From: Coniella vitis
Lineage: Eukaryota > Ascomycota > Sordariomycetes > Diaporthales > Schizoparmaceae
Length of the DNA: 64,000 bases
Direction of reading: 5' to 3'
Assembly: GCA_011317545.1 (NCBI GenBank)
Contig: WUJK01000007.1
Coordinates: 2,480,001-2,544,000 of the forward strand
Below, piece by piece: positions 47,154-58,000 of the stretch. Within the stretch, counting starts at the first letter, position 1. Each line of letters begins with the position of its first letter. The position numbers and the translations under genes were made by a program. The notes beneath the pieces were generated by a model. The model saw only the letters and a list, made by a program, of their open reading frames with translations, ran no database searches and was not told where the DNA came from.

Positions 47154-49346
47154 CTAGCTCGCATCTTGACGAAAAATCTCCTCGAAGCCCCAGTCCTTAA
47201 CCCAATCATCCATTTTGCTTTCCTGGGCGAGGCCTTGGTGCCGTGGCAGAATTCGGTCTTGCTTCTCCACGGGTCGGTCGTTCACCTGAGAGCCCTGCTG
47301 TATACCCATTTCGTATAAGAATTGCTCAAAACTCTTGATGGGTTCTCCCTGCTGTCCGTTTCTCTGCTTGTGAAATTGGTCTTCTCGTTCCATATCTGTG
47401 GGATGAATTTGAGATCTTGAGCTAATAAGCCCAATCTTGTATAATGTTGGCACTGGCATCCTGGCTGCCACTTTTTCGCGCTGCCGTAGCACTGCCCATG
47501 ATGACCCCCACCCCGCGGCAGCATGTACATGTGACTGTACGAATTGGGCCACTTGACCTTGCTCATTTTGACGGAGGTCGTAAGACCAGTCCAGTGAGCT
47601 GGCCAAGACCACGAGATCCTCCACACTCATGTAGACCTGGGCATCCTCATAGATCCAGGAAGGGTCGAGTTGAGCTGGCTGTTGATTAGTATGCATTAGT
47701 CCTTTCCCGACGATGCGGAGATGGTTGGGAGTGTCTTCCGCCTTTGCAACAAACACGACAGTTGTTAACCTGTTATGAGACTGGACAGGCGTGCTAACCA
47801 AACAATAATCTCCAGGCCTGGCCACAGGTGGCAAAAGAATCCAATCCTTTGCTAGACGGTCAAGGACCGTTAGACCGTCGTCCAGCCAGTGCGCTATAGT
47901 GAAGGCGTCTTCGGCAGGTTTGCGTCGGGTTTCAAAATCCCCACAAAAACACCATTTGTATCCAACCCTCCCGAGGCGATACGCGCGATAGTTGGACAGG
48001 AGCCACGGTTTGGAATCGTGTATTGGACGTTTGCGCTGATTCCAGCGTGAGGTTGCGGGTGAAGAGCAAGCGAGCCATCTGGCAAAGGTTGCTTCCCGCA
48101 AGCGGGCTGGTGGATCGTGGAAGAGACGTAGGTTGTTGGTCAGGGTCATAACTGCCTGGAAAGGATCCCAAGCGTGGCTTGTATCAGCAGAAGCCCTCAT
48201 GTATTCCATCGTGTCTAGGGCAAGTGCATAGCGACACTTTGCGTAGTCAGCTACGAGTGGTGGCCGGCTGCCCCAGTCGATCAACGCCAGAATTCCGTAC
48301 ACAGTGTCTCTAGGATCTTGGCAGAGTAAGTGCGCGGCATGGGACACGGCGCTCGTCATGTTGAAGCGAACTTCCTGAAAAGCTCCAGCAACCAGCAAGG
48401 GCATGGCTTTAGTCAGAGATGAGTAGTTATCGTGGACAAAGGGAGGGCAGTTGATAGCATCGGAACAGTAGCGGTTCAGAGTACGGACCACGGCCGCCGG
48501 GAGCAATGGCGTCGCGAAAAAGGGCAGTAGAGCGCATTCACTCATATAAGCAAGACCTATGGCTATCTGGTAGAGCGGGAGAATAGATAGCACCGCAGAT
48601 CCGCAGCACACGTGGACGTAATGGCCCAGAGACAGCTCTTGGAAGACCCAGACGCGCGCAAAGTAGGGACGACGGAGCAAGGCAGCGAGGGCCTGATATA
48701 GTCGCGGCATGCTGGCGAAGTGCCGCACGATCCAGATGCGTATGCGGTCCAGCTGCTGTTTGGGTTGCGCTACAGGGTCAAACAAGGCCCCTCGCTGCAG
48801 CTGCATGTACAGGTACTCGCTGTCCTCCTTGTGCTCGCCCACACAAGCCAGCACCAGCCTGGCATTGGCGTAGATGGCGCCCATGGCTGCGACCTGGTGG
48901 TTCTTCTCGTGGTGGTTGCCCTGGTCGATGCAGATGGCATCGCACCAGAAGTACGTGGTCTGGCCGGCGTACCAGCTTGCCTGTCTCAGCACATATTCGC
49001 AATTCTGGCTGACTCGCATCTCCTTTTCGTTGACGAGGATGGTCTTGCGGGCAGAGGGGTCACCCCATGTGTACGAGATGGCATTGTAGTCGGGAGCCTG
49101 GGTCATGGGCCATGTCGACAGCTCGCAGTGGACAGGTACTAGGCGGGTTTCGTCGACGCTGCGCACCCGGAGCAGTCTAACGTAAGTGTCGGCACCCGGA
49201 AGGCTGTCGTGACAGAAAGCCATGGTGCGCCGAGCGAGTGGCTCGCAATAGGACGGTGTATGCTTGCCCGGGGAGCAGAGCGTTGTGGTGGCAGAAGCCG
49301 ACAGCGGAGCCTTGCACGCACTGTTGGTTGCTTCCTCGATGACCAT
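47154..49346 (-). CDS. HET (heterokaryon incompatibility) domain protein
   Basis: A single uninterrupted minus-strand frame of 730 aa. A second ATG at 49223 (MAFCHDSLPG) would give 689 aa and may be the true start, since HET proteins usually begin close to the domain. The domain shows the family blocks YNAISYTWGD at about 87-96, FWCDAICIDQ (WxDAxCIxQ core) and the following NHQVAAMGAIYANARLVL, where I list NHQVAAMG and IYANARLV. HET domains are TIR-like and act in non-self recognition and cell death on hyphal fusion, usually in the cytoplasm. The remainder (about 200-730) has conserved-looking Trp and Arg but no repeat (no WD40, NACHT or ankyrin). It is divergent from a GNAT gene. Such genes are numerous and fast-evolving in filamentous ascomycetes, so its specificity cannot be told. 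Confidence 0.9.
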   Translation of the reverse strand: MVIEEATNSACKAPLSASATTTLCSPGKHTPSYCEPLARRTMAFCHDSLPGADTYVRLLRVRSVDETRLVPVHCELSTWPMTQAPDYNAISYTWGDPSARKTILVNEKEMRVSQNCEYVLRQASWYAGQTTYFWCDAICIDQGNHHEKNHQVAAMGAIYANARLVLACVGEHKEDSEYLYMQLQRGALFDPVAQPKQQLDRIRIWIVRHFASMPRLYQALAALLRRPYFARVWVFQELSLGHYVHVCCGSAVLSILPLYQIAIGLAYMSECALLPFFATPLLPAAVVRTLNRYCSDAINCPPFVHDNYSSLTKAMPLLVAGAFQEVRFNMTSAVSHAAHLLCQDPRDTVYGILALIDWGSRPPLVADYAKCRYALALDTMEYMRASADTSHAWDPFQAVMTLTNNLRLFHDPPARLREATFARWLACSSPATSRWNQRKRPIHDSKPWLLSNYRAYRLGRVGYKWCFCGDFETRRKPAEDAFTIAHWLDDGLTVLDRLAKDWILLPPVARPGDYCLVSTPVQSHNRLTTVVFVAKAEDTPNHLRIVGKGLMHTNQQPAQLDPSWIYEDAQVYMSVEDLVVLASSLDWSYDLRQNEQGQVAQFVQSHVHAAAGWGSSWAVLRQREKVAARMPVPTLYKIGLISSRSQIHPTDMEREDQFHKQRNGQQGEPIKSFEQFLYEMGIQQGSQVNDRPVEKQDRILPRHQGLAQESKMDDWVKDWGFEEIFRQDAS

Positions 49347-49734
49347 GGCTTCTGGTTGCTGTCAGCTGACCGTCGGCGAAAGCACTCTCGAATGCATCCA
49401 ACTTGTGTGCTGTGGTGCGATGAGCGATGTGCGATGCTGGATCCAGGGGCGCGTGCTGACGCAACGGATTGCCGGTGCCGAGCCCAACTTGCATATGGTC
49501 GGCCGTTGGTTTGAAGAAAGAGGCACGCAACGGCAGCTGCGGTCTCGTGCCTTCCGATCTCGTTGCAGATGGATGTCGTCTTACATAACTGCCGACCTGG
49601 GTAGATGGTAAGTATGTTGGATGCAGGAAGCCCCGCTTGATCACCACCTGTCGCCAGCAACCGACTTAAGCTTCAGTTCTCCTCCATTCGCATCCTACCA
49701 AGATAACCCACGATAACACTGGAAACCAGCCACC
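49347..49734. promoter_or_regulatory. Divergent promoter: HET gene / GNAT gene
   Basis: 388 nt (511 if the HET gene starts at 49223) between two divergent start codons. No individual site stands out. Confidence 0.45.
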
Positions 49735-50460
49735 ATGCAGCTGTCACTGAGCGACACGCCTACCTTCTGCTTCCCCATCCGGACGCCCATCTTCAACGAT
49801 CGCGTCAAACTGGTTCCCTTCGACTACGACTTGCACAGCGCTGCCTTTGTCACGCACACACGCGACCATCCCGACCTCTTTGCGCACATACCCGCCGGCC
49901 CCTTTGCCACGCTCGCCGAGTGGAAGGCCGACTACGCGCAGCCAGGCTCTCTCCTCTCGCCGACCAACCCTACCAGCTTCCTCTTTGCCATCATCGACAC
50001 GACCCGTGCGCCGTCTGCCGAGGACGACGAGGGCGAGTTTGCAGGCATCGTCGCCTACATCAACACGTCCCGGCTGCACCGAAGCACCGAGATTGGCTGC
50101 ATCATCGTCCTGCCTGCCTACCAGCGCACCCATGTCGGCACTAACACGGTTGGCCTCTTGCTGCAGTATGCCTTTGATGGCAATGGTCTAGGCTTGGCCC
50201 GCGTCGAGTGGAAGGCGAGCACAAAGAACGTGCCCAGCATTGGCCTTGCCGATAAGATTGGGTTTCCCAAGGTCGGCCTGATCCCTTACCACTATCGATA
50301 CCCCTCGGGGAGAAGCAATTGGAAGGTGGGCAATGGGAAGCCTTCGCCACCTGGAAGCGACGCCGAAGATTTGTGGAGAGACTCGCTGCTGTATAGTATG
50401 AGCTGGGACCAGTGGGAAGCCGAGTCGCGGGAGAAGATGGAAGTGATGATGGCCCGGTGA
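49735..50460 (+). CDS. GNAT family N-acetyltransferase (RimJ/RimL-like)
   Basis: Intronless, 241 aa, start context ACCATGC. The opening IRTPIFNDRVKLVPFDYD and the later IGCIIVLPAYQRTHVGT fit the Acetyltransf_3 type; the QRTHVGT stretch carries the R/Q-x-x-G-x-G/A acetyl-CoA loop in slightly relaxed form. It continues with LLLQYAFDGNGLGLARVEWK and KIGFPKVG, a common pattern in fungal acetyltransferases that act on small molecules or ribosomal-protein-like amines. Acceptor unknown. The C-terminus ends with a WDQW-type segment seen in the same subgroup. Confidence 0.82.
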   Translation: MQLSLSDTPTFCFPIRTPIFNDRVKLVPFDYDLHSAAFVTHTRDHPDLFAHIPAGPFATLAEWKADYAQPGSLLSPTNPTSFLFAIIDTTRAPSAEDDEGEFAGIVAYINTSRLHRSTEIGCIIVLPAYQRTHVGTNTVGLLLQYAFDGNGLGLARVEWKASTKNVPSIGLADKIGFPKVGLIPYHYRYPSGRSNWKVGNGKPSPPGSDAEDLWRDSLLYSMSWDQWEAESREKMEVMMAR

Positions 50461-50989
50461 TGTCCTCATCAAGTGCTCGACGACTCTGCCTCTTTTTGCA
50501 CCCTACAGTCACATGCTCTTTGCCTTCCTCTTCCCATTGCAGCAGCATGCGATAGAGCAGCGAGTACTAAATACCAAGTAGAATTTGACCATCAATCTGA
50601 GACTTGTTTCGTATGGCCGTGGTTGGTTGAAATTCAATCCAGAATGCGAATACGTTGTACACGAGGAAATCTCGACTGACAAAATGCGGTTGGGTAGACC
50701 AAACCTGCTAGCACAGGAACACAGCCCTACGAGGCCACTTTCAGGGATGCCGCCCTGCTGAAGGCGCCTAACAGCAGGGTGTAGCTGCCGTGCCGTAGCC
50801 TAGTTTAGCAAGTAATCAGCAACACTGCTGCAGCACCCTCTTTAGTGAATATTAGCACCCGACGTCATTTGCTAGCGCCTTTCTCGTGGTCTCACTCGCC
50901 AATGAACCACATCCGTGCCCAAGTGCCTGCCGTCTGCCAAAAATAGTACATGTAGACCTGCTTTCTGGTCAGCAAGCCTCGAGCAAAGA
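50461..50989. other. Intergenic, nothing recognised
   Basis: 3' flank of the GNAT gene and promoter of the SDR gene. An in-frame ATG at 50915 exists, but its 25 extra residues do not look SDR-like. Confidence 0.55.
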
Positions 50990-51820
50990 ATGGCTGCCTC
51001 TACCACCCCCCTCCACTTCCTCATCACCGGCGCAGGCCGCGGCATCGGCCGCGGTCTGACCCGCCTCCTCCTCGCCAAGGGCCACCGCGTCTTCCTCATC
51101 GACAGCAACAAGACCGAGCTCGACCACCTCGTCGCAACGCACCTGGCGCCCTCCTTCCCCAAGGACTCCTTCTACCCATCCCTCGCCAACCTGCGCAACC
51201 CCGCCGAAATCACCTCGGCCGTCGCACAAGCCCAGGACTTTTTCCACAGCCACCTCGACGTGCTCATCAACAATGCCGCACTGACGGGGACCGTCCACGG
51301 CGGCGGGGGCGCCGTCGCGCGCTTCGAGGACTTGTCGCTGGCCGAGTGGAATGCCTCGCTCGAGACGAACCTCACCGCGCCGCTGCTGCTGAGCCAGGCC
51401 TGTGTCCCGCTGCTGCGGAAGCATGCCCAGCGAGACCAAGGAGGTGCGATTATTCACATGTCGTCGACGAGGGCCCGGCAGAGCGAGCCGCTGTCCGAGG
51501 CGTACGCTGCTACCAAGGCGGGACTTGTAGGTTTGACGCATGCCATGGCGTCGAGCTTGGCCGGAGACGGCATTACGGTCAATGCTATTCTGCCTGGCTG
51601 GGTCAATGTGTTGAATGAGTGTAAAGAAGCGGATGAACAGGGCACGGCGTGGGAGGAGGGACTGAGTGAGGAGGACCACGCGTGGCACTTTAGCGGGCGC
51701 GTGGGCAAAGTGGAGGATGTGCTGGGCGCTGTTGAGTTTTTGGCACGCGAGAAGTTTGTCAATGGCACTGAGATTGTGCTGGATGGGGGCGTGAGTAGGA
51801 AGATGGTCTATCCAGAATGA
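50990..51820 (+). CDS. Classical short-chain dehydrogenase/reductase
   Basis: Intronless, 276 aa from ATG at 50990, which places the Rossmann motif TGAGRGIG at 13-20 as usual for classical SDRs; the earlier ATG (50915) would push it down by 25 residues. Motifs follow in order: NNAA at 94-97, Ser158/159 in HMSST, then Y172-AAT-K176 catalytic pair, and LPGWVNV. The C-terminus has GTEIVLDGGVSRKM, the usual cofactor-side strand and GG turn. Substrate cannot be told. The DGG ending and length fit 3-oxoacyl-reductase- or sugar-dehydrogenase-like SDRs. It is plus-oriented between the GNAT and metacaspase genes with no evident operon-like link. Confidence 0.88.
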   Translation: MAASTTPLHFLITGAGRGIGRGLTRLLLAKGHRVFLIDSNKTELDHLVATHLAPSFPKDSFYPSLANLRNPAEITSAVAQAQDFFHSHLDVLINNAALTGTVHGGGGAVARFEDLSLAEWNASLETNLTAPLLLSQACVPLLRKHAQRDQGGAIIHMSSTRARQSEPLSEAYAATKAGLVGLTHAMASSLAGDGITVNAILPGWVNVLNECKEADEQGTAWEEGLSEEDHAWHFSGRVGKVEDVLGAVEFLAREKFVNGTEIVLDGGVSRKMVYPE

Positions 51821-52738
51821 ACTTGATGCAACGAAAACAGAAACCAAATGTACATGGGTATTAAGCAATGTCCTCGCAATATGCTGCCACTGCACGTTGC
51901 TAGAAATATATATCACCTGTATGAGCCAGCTGGACCAGACCCGATTCCCGCTGCATTTCTTGCCATTGAGCCATCCTTTTCAACAGGCCAGCCGGCATAT
52001 ATGTTTTAGAATGGTTCCAGAGCGCTATACAAGTCGCCTTTTACGATGCCCGTTGCTCGCGATGATCGTCAATATCATGTTCACAACCACGGCTCTCGGA
52101 CGCAGTACCGCTTTAGTACACAGTCTCGGCAGTACAGTATGTGTCAAAAGGACAGTGTATGATATTAGGTATATTCACTGCTACAGTATACCCACCAAGT
52201 GCTCAGGTAGCTTTCCCTCGGCTGCATTGGCCGAGAACATCAAACAATAGAGATGACTTGGTAGTTTGGTAGGCTATCGATGGATGAAGCTCTGCTGCTT
52301 GTGGGGTACTGCCGGCATACGCGCACCGCGTTCAGGGGTTCTGTGGACGCTGTGCTGGCCTGGCACCATGGCTTCAATGTGGTCCCTTGTGGTATGGAAA
52401 ATAGAGCGCATACTATGTACATGGCGCATTAGTCGCTGCCCTATTTGGCGGTCAGGGTCCTCGTGGGGCTCCGAGCTATGGGAGGAGACCCACGGTGACG
52501 AGGGGCTGTGTTGAATGCGCCGGAGCAATGTCCTAGGGCTTTCTTCTGTCAAATTCCCCAAGAGTTGAACTCTTGCGAATATTGTTTGCGACTGAACTGT
52601 ACTTACATCTCGGAGCTTTAAACCAATTTGGTTGAGAAACAAGGCGCGAATTGTTGCCCAGATTCGACAGTTGCTGCTCCGTCGCAAATAGGTCACGACC
52701 GAGACACACGAATACCTCCCGAGCGAAAGCAAAACACG
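51821..52738. other. Intergenic, nothing recognised
   Basis: Several short open frames on both strands, none coding-like. Contains a TACTATGTA motif near 52412. Confidence 0.55.
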
Positions 52739-53953
52739 ATGCCCCGCAAGAAGGCACTGATCATTGGCATCAACTACACTGGTTCCAAGAACCAGCTGAG
52801 CGGCTGTATCAATGATGCCATGAACGTGCGCGACTTTCTCGTCTGCGAGAGAGGCTTCTCGGACGAAAGCCAGGACATGGTCATCATGACCGACGAGCCA
52901 GAAAACGAGGGCACGCCGTTTTGGCCAAACGGAGAGAACATGCTGGCAGCATTTCGGTGGTTGACTTCGTACAACGAGGCTGGTGATAGACTATGGCTTT
53001 CGTACTCGGGGCACGGAGGTCCGGCACTCCAATTGTGCAAACTTCCCATACAGGAACGACTCCACTGTAGCTGACACATTACATAGGTCAGGTCAAAGAT
53101 ACAGACGACGACCGGCCGACCGGCTTCGACGATACCATTTGCCCCGTAGATTTTCATGAGAACGGTCAGATCACCAGCGAACAGGTGAGAGCTCGGTTAA
53201 AGCAGTGAAAGCCTCGGGAATGGTGACTAAATCCAGTCTTTTGCTCCATGTAGCTCCACCGAGCCATCGTGTCGCCAATGAACCCAGAGGCCAGACTCAC
53301 CATCCTCTTCGACTGTTGCCACTCGGGCTCTGCATGCGAGCTGCCATATGTCTTTCGGCCAGACGCTGACGGAAACGTCGGCCTAATGGACCAGATCAAA
53401 AAGGGCGTGGGATTGGTGCGCGCAGCCGAGCACTTGATCCAGGGCGGCTGGAGTCGAGAGAAGATGGCGGACGCCAAGATGCTCCTGGGAGGTGCAACCG
53501 ATTTCTTCAATGGCTTGCACCACGCTCGAGGCCACGACACGGACGACGAACTGGCCGCCGAGCACTTCCACGAACACTGGGAGCGGGAAAACAAGGATGT
53601 GTGGATGTTTTCTGGGTGCCGCGACGACCAAACATCAGCTGATGCCACCATTTCAGGTGCTGCAACGGGGGCCATGTCGTGGGCGTTCATCGGCACCATG
53701 AGAGAAAACCCCGAGCTGAGCTATGTCGACGTAGGTTGCACAGGTGCTGTAGATACCGGACAGTATGCTGACACATCTGTAGATCCTGCGGATGACACGC
53801 GAACGATTGCTCAACAACTATTCGCAGATTCCGCAGCTCAGCTGTGGCGGACGTTACGATCTCGAGCAGCCACTTCTGGTGAGTTTCGTTGCCCGCGTCC
53901 AGCCATGGAAGTAGTAATGATAGTAGCACATTACTAACAACTTGTAGCTCTAG
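52739..53953 (+). CDS. Metacaspase (caspase-like Arg/Lys-specific protease)
   Basis: Five exons: 52739-53018, 53087-53184, 53254-53730, 53783-53878 and 53948-53953 (the last holds CTC TAG only), 318 aa. The p20 region begins KKALIIGINY, typical of peptidase C14. The catalytic His92 is in YSGHGG and the catalytic Cys148 in FDCCHSG. Between them is QVKDTDDDRPTGFDDTICPVD, which I list as QVKDTDDDRPTGF and DDTICPVD. The p10 part includes WMFSGCRDDQTSADA and ends SQIPQLS, as in fungal metacaspases. These Ca2+-dependent proteases cut after Arg/Lys and act in proteostasis and cell death. It lacks the Pro/Gln-rich N-terminal prodomain seen in Yca1-type proteins. The donor of intron 1 (GTCCGG) is weak, but the join GG-QVKD is exactly the family sequence. 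Confidence 0.9.
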
Positions 53954-54376
53954 AGCGGTATGGGAGGGAAGGCTGGTGATTGTATGGTGCAGGACTGAGC
54001 AGACACATTTGGGACAGTAGAAAAGAAGTGACGCAAAGGGTTGAAGGAAGTTATCACTCGAGCAATAAGCACAATGCTACCTATGCAGCTGCTATGTACA
54101 GAGGACTTGCCTTGTTTGGCAGGCGGTACAGTGTACAGGCCAGGATTTGGATTCGAGCTGCTGACTAAGCACGCTAGGCTCCAGCTAGCCAGGCCCAGCT
54201 TAAGCTGCCCAAGGCTTGGCTTCAACACCATCGCTGCAACCTTCACAATGTTCAGCGCTGCTTCTTGATTCCAACCTCACTATCGCTGCTCAACCAAGAC
54301 CGCTCATCTACCTCGACCTTGAATACAGCCGTTGCACTAAAAAGGCGTCTATCACTTCACCCAGTTTCACCCAAAG
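53954..54376. other. Intergenic, nothing recognised
   Basis: 3' flank of the metacaspase and promoter of the Mediator gene. No gene seen. Confidence 0.55.
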
Positions 54377-55031
54377 ATGGATCGCAATCAGCAATCAAAC
54401 TCAACGTCTCTTCTGTGTAAGCGCACCCGACCCAGCGTCTCACAAAGCACCGCCATCTAGAAAGGGCGAAGCTGACCGTACTGGCTGCCGAAGTCCGCGA
54501 GGGCGAGACCATCGCCGAGATCCTTCAAGCCTACCAGAAGCTTGTCTCCATCGCAACAGACCGCATCACCAACAAAGCCTCCATTGGGCAAGCCGCTCAC
54601 AACGACATGGCTATGAAGCTCGAGACCCAGAGACTCGTACGCCATGCCTTCTTTTCTGAAAACTGTGTCTGGGCCCTTGCTAAATCGTTGTCTAGATCAA
54701 AGGAGTCGAGAACCTGCTTGCTTTGACACGTCGCATCCGTGAACTGTGGATCGTTGGGCCAATTCGCAGGCCTGACGAGGGCGGCCGCCAGTTGGAGGAA
54801 ACCATTGAGGCCGACGTCCGATCCGTGACCGAGATTTTGAACCGACTCCGCTCTAACATCCGCCAGCAATCCGTCACCGCTCAAGGAGGCTACGGCCAGT
54901 ATGTTGTAGGACCTTTAACGCCACCGCCAGCCTTGGGATCTACCGCGCCAAACGGCCCACCACAACAACCAAGCTCGGAATCCACTGGCCCAAAAAACTC
55001 CGCAAATTTTCAAGGGAGCGCCACGGCGTAA
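54377..55031 (+). CDS. MED22: Mediator complex subunit 22 (Srb6-like)
   Basis: The N-terminus MDRNQQSNSTSLL, followed by a helical stretch KLTVLAAEVREGETIAEILQ and AYQKLV, then QRLIKGVENLLALTRRIREL and WIVGP, is the Med22 layout of two helices and a 'LL-LTR--ELW--G' block. Med22 is a head-module subunit of the nuclear Mediator coactivator. Exon 2 (to 54636) and exon 3 (54696-55031, donor GTACGC, acceptor TCTAG) are secure. Intron 1 is not: the consensus pair GTAAGC (54417) with CTAG (54460) creates a TAA at the junction. The pair GTGTAA (54415) with AAAG (54464) keeps the frame and gives 181 aa, with SLL-AKL at the join. The Pro/Ser-rich C-terminus is variable in this family. Confidence 0.75.
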
Positions 55032-58000
55032 GGAGGCAAACGTGACAAGTCACCAAGCACTCTACAAGACCCTGAACTTGTCGACAAAATTCAGGCAGCT
55101 TTTATTCGACCTCATAGCTTAAGCCTGCCAGAAAAGACCTTGTGTCAGCTGTGCAAAGTCAAGCGCATCGCAAAATCTCCAACTCTTGTCACTGACCACG
55201 GCTGGTGCCGCTGTAAAGGGGCAAATCTGGACCATCAGTGCATCGCTCAGGCACGTATGTTATGCACCACCGGGGCCAACTATTTAGTTGTTGTGCTATT
55301 GAAGAAACTGACAGCCTACAGGTGCCCCATGCACGATTTGTCTGGTGTAGGAACTTGACCAAACGGTGACTGAAAGAGGCATCACCTTCCTAATGCCCCA
55401 ACTTATCGACAGATATAGCACCTTGCCAAAATTGACCTTGGCTGGTTCCTAAGTCGACACATCAGAGCTGATGGTATTCACACTCATCCAGCTTCGATAC
55501 ACGTACCTATCGATTGGCTGGCACGTGCAAGTGTTGGGCAAGCTCCCGCTGAACGATCGCTCAAGCTAGCAACGTCGACAGTCGTTCTTCGAACTAGATG
55601 CCTACAGGCTCGAAGAAGTTATTCACGCTACGGATGTCTGGTTCCAATCTCTCGACATGATTGACTTTTATCATCCAAATGAATATTAAATACTCCGAAC
55701 GAAGGTTCACGCCATCCACACAAGATCCTCGAAGCGAACAGATCAACTAAGCATGATAATCTCATGTTCGCGTAGACAAGATAGACATATTGCGAAACGC
55801 AGACTCACAATCCCTCTTCGGCGTGGGTGTTCGCTTGGCAAACAGGCAAATGACAGTTCCTCGATAACGTGTTTACGTATTTCTCGTGGCCTTCCTTCTT
55901 ATACTTAACCAAGCGAGATACTGTGCAACTGACGGTCGGTCCTAGTCATCGGCCAGCCGTGTCATTATCATAATCCACCACCTCGATTGGCAAACTCATA
56001 CTTGACAAATTGCTTAATTTAGCTTTCGCATGGCCATTCCGGCTTCCTGTTGATCAGGTTGGGGCTGCGGAGATTTTCCTAACTTGCTTTCCATTAGTGC
56101 TGTGGTATCACCGTGTCCTGGGGCCCTAACTGTACTATGTATCTACATGCCACTTTACGGGAGTCATATCATTATTCAGGGGTCCTTTGCCCCTATCGGC
56201 GTCTCTTCCTGTGTCTATCATACCTACTTATCGGCTTGTCCGAAATCTCTCCCCAGGCTTTTTGCCTCAATCCAGCGCATTTTCTCGAGTAGAGAATCTT
56301 TTGGTGGCACGACGATCTTTTCTCTTTTTTTCTTTTTTTGATTTCTTTTTTCACCTTTTTTCCTCTGTAGCCCTTTTATTCCTTTTGGCCAGCAAGTCGC
56401 TTTGCATCTCTGCAAGAGGAATACGAGAACACGGGGCAATATGGTCAAAGGTAGTCTGAAAAAAGTAGCAACTCTCAAATGTTGGCCAGGAAGCGGAGAA
56501 TACCCACGATTTCTCCCAACGACAAGCGCAATGTGGAGAAGGTTTGAAACGGGCGATCACTGTGGATGCGTGTAAGTATACTTATGCCAATGATCTGCTT
56601 TCGAAACCACAGGCTCATATGAGAGATCCGGGGATCTCTTTTAGCCTTGACTACTGACTGCATGTGTACAGTCAATGCATGCACGATACGAACACTTTGC
56701 CCACGTTTTGCGGCCGACACGATTCGAGTATGGGGTTCCGGTCCGATGGCGCTTGAAGCTGCTACGGGGTCGAGTCTCCATCGCCATGGACAAAGTTTGA
56801 ACCCTATTAACGCAGCCTCTGGAGGACGTGCACAAGTGGGCAGATGTTGTTAGCGATCCACTGACGCAAACCCAGTTTAATCTCTTTTGCGGTCAGTCTC
56901 CTCACGATTCATTGCATCAAATTTGTACTTTGTATGCTGAATCGTTCTGGAAGTGCGCTCTGGACTTGCCGTGGTATGTGTTTGTTGGTTGCGGTCAGTA
57001 CATATCAGAATTTCAAACATGCCTGTACGACGACCCTAACCAACAGCTGCGTTGCTGTCACATCCCGCAAGGCTTCATGCCTCATAGCTTCAAACCACTG
57101 CCGACGGTCATTCTCACGTTGGTTGGACGCCAAGAAGAGCGCAGACAACGATTCAACTTCCCTGTGTGGCCTGTGGCGTGGCTGGTATATCAAACAGGAG
57201 ATGGCGCAACCGAAATGCCCAAAAAAAATGCTTCCAAAATCTTCTCTTCCAAAAGGTACGAAATGTCCCAGCGTGGACCCAGTTTTACACCGGAAAGACT
57301 ACCCTTGCTTAAAATCGAGCTTGCTCCGCAAGATACATGGCAAAACTCGCAAGACATATCCGAAAGAGTGTGCGAGTCAATCTTGTTGCACATATCTGCA
57401 GCCGACTGCATTGTTCTAATCGTCAACTCAAAAAAAAAGACCCGGTCTTGTTCAAAGGGCCCAGTTGATCAATCCGCATAGCGAAGTATAAAATAGCACA
57501 TCCACGGTTGACAGCCCATGATGCTCTCATCAGCCCTGGTCCGCATGCGAAAGCTTCCGTCTGGCGTGGCATCGGTCCCCACCCTCAAGTAACCAATATG
57601 TGAGGTCTCATGATTCCTCAACGTATGTGGATCTGGTGGGGCCTCCAGAAGCGGCTCTGATTTTGCGCCCCTGATCCAAACATGCTGCTTCCAAGAACCA
57701 ACTCAACGGCCCCCCCGCGCTGCTACTCTGTTTCTTTTTCACCATCTACAGTTTGTCGATGCGCAATGCGGTCCGTGGGAGAGAAGATCGCAATGCTAAA
57801 GTCACGGCCGAACTGCTGTGAGATATTCTCTCCGCAGTTCAATACTATATCAGTCAACGGATATAGCGACGACTCGCATCCCTATCCACAGATGGAATCT
57901 ACCTTGTACAACGTCGTTGCTGCGGATCCTCTGGACCCAATGGCCAGGATACAGTGGATGCTTGCTCATCTTTTGTGCTCAGCTCGCTAAGATCTCGTCC

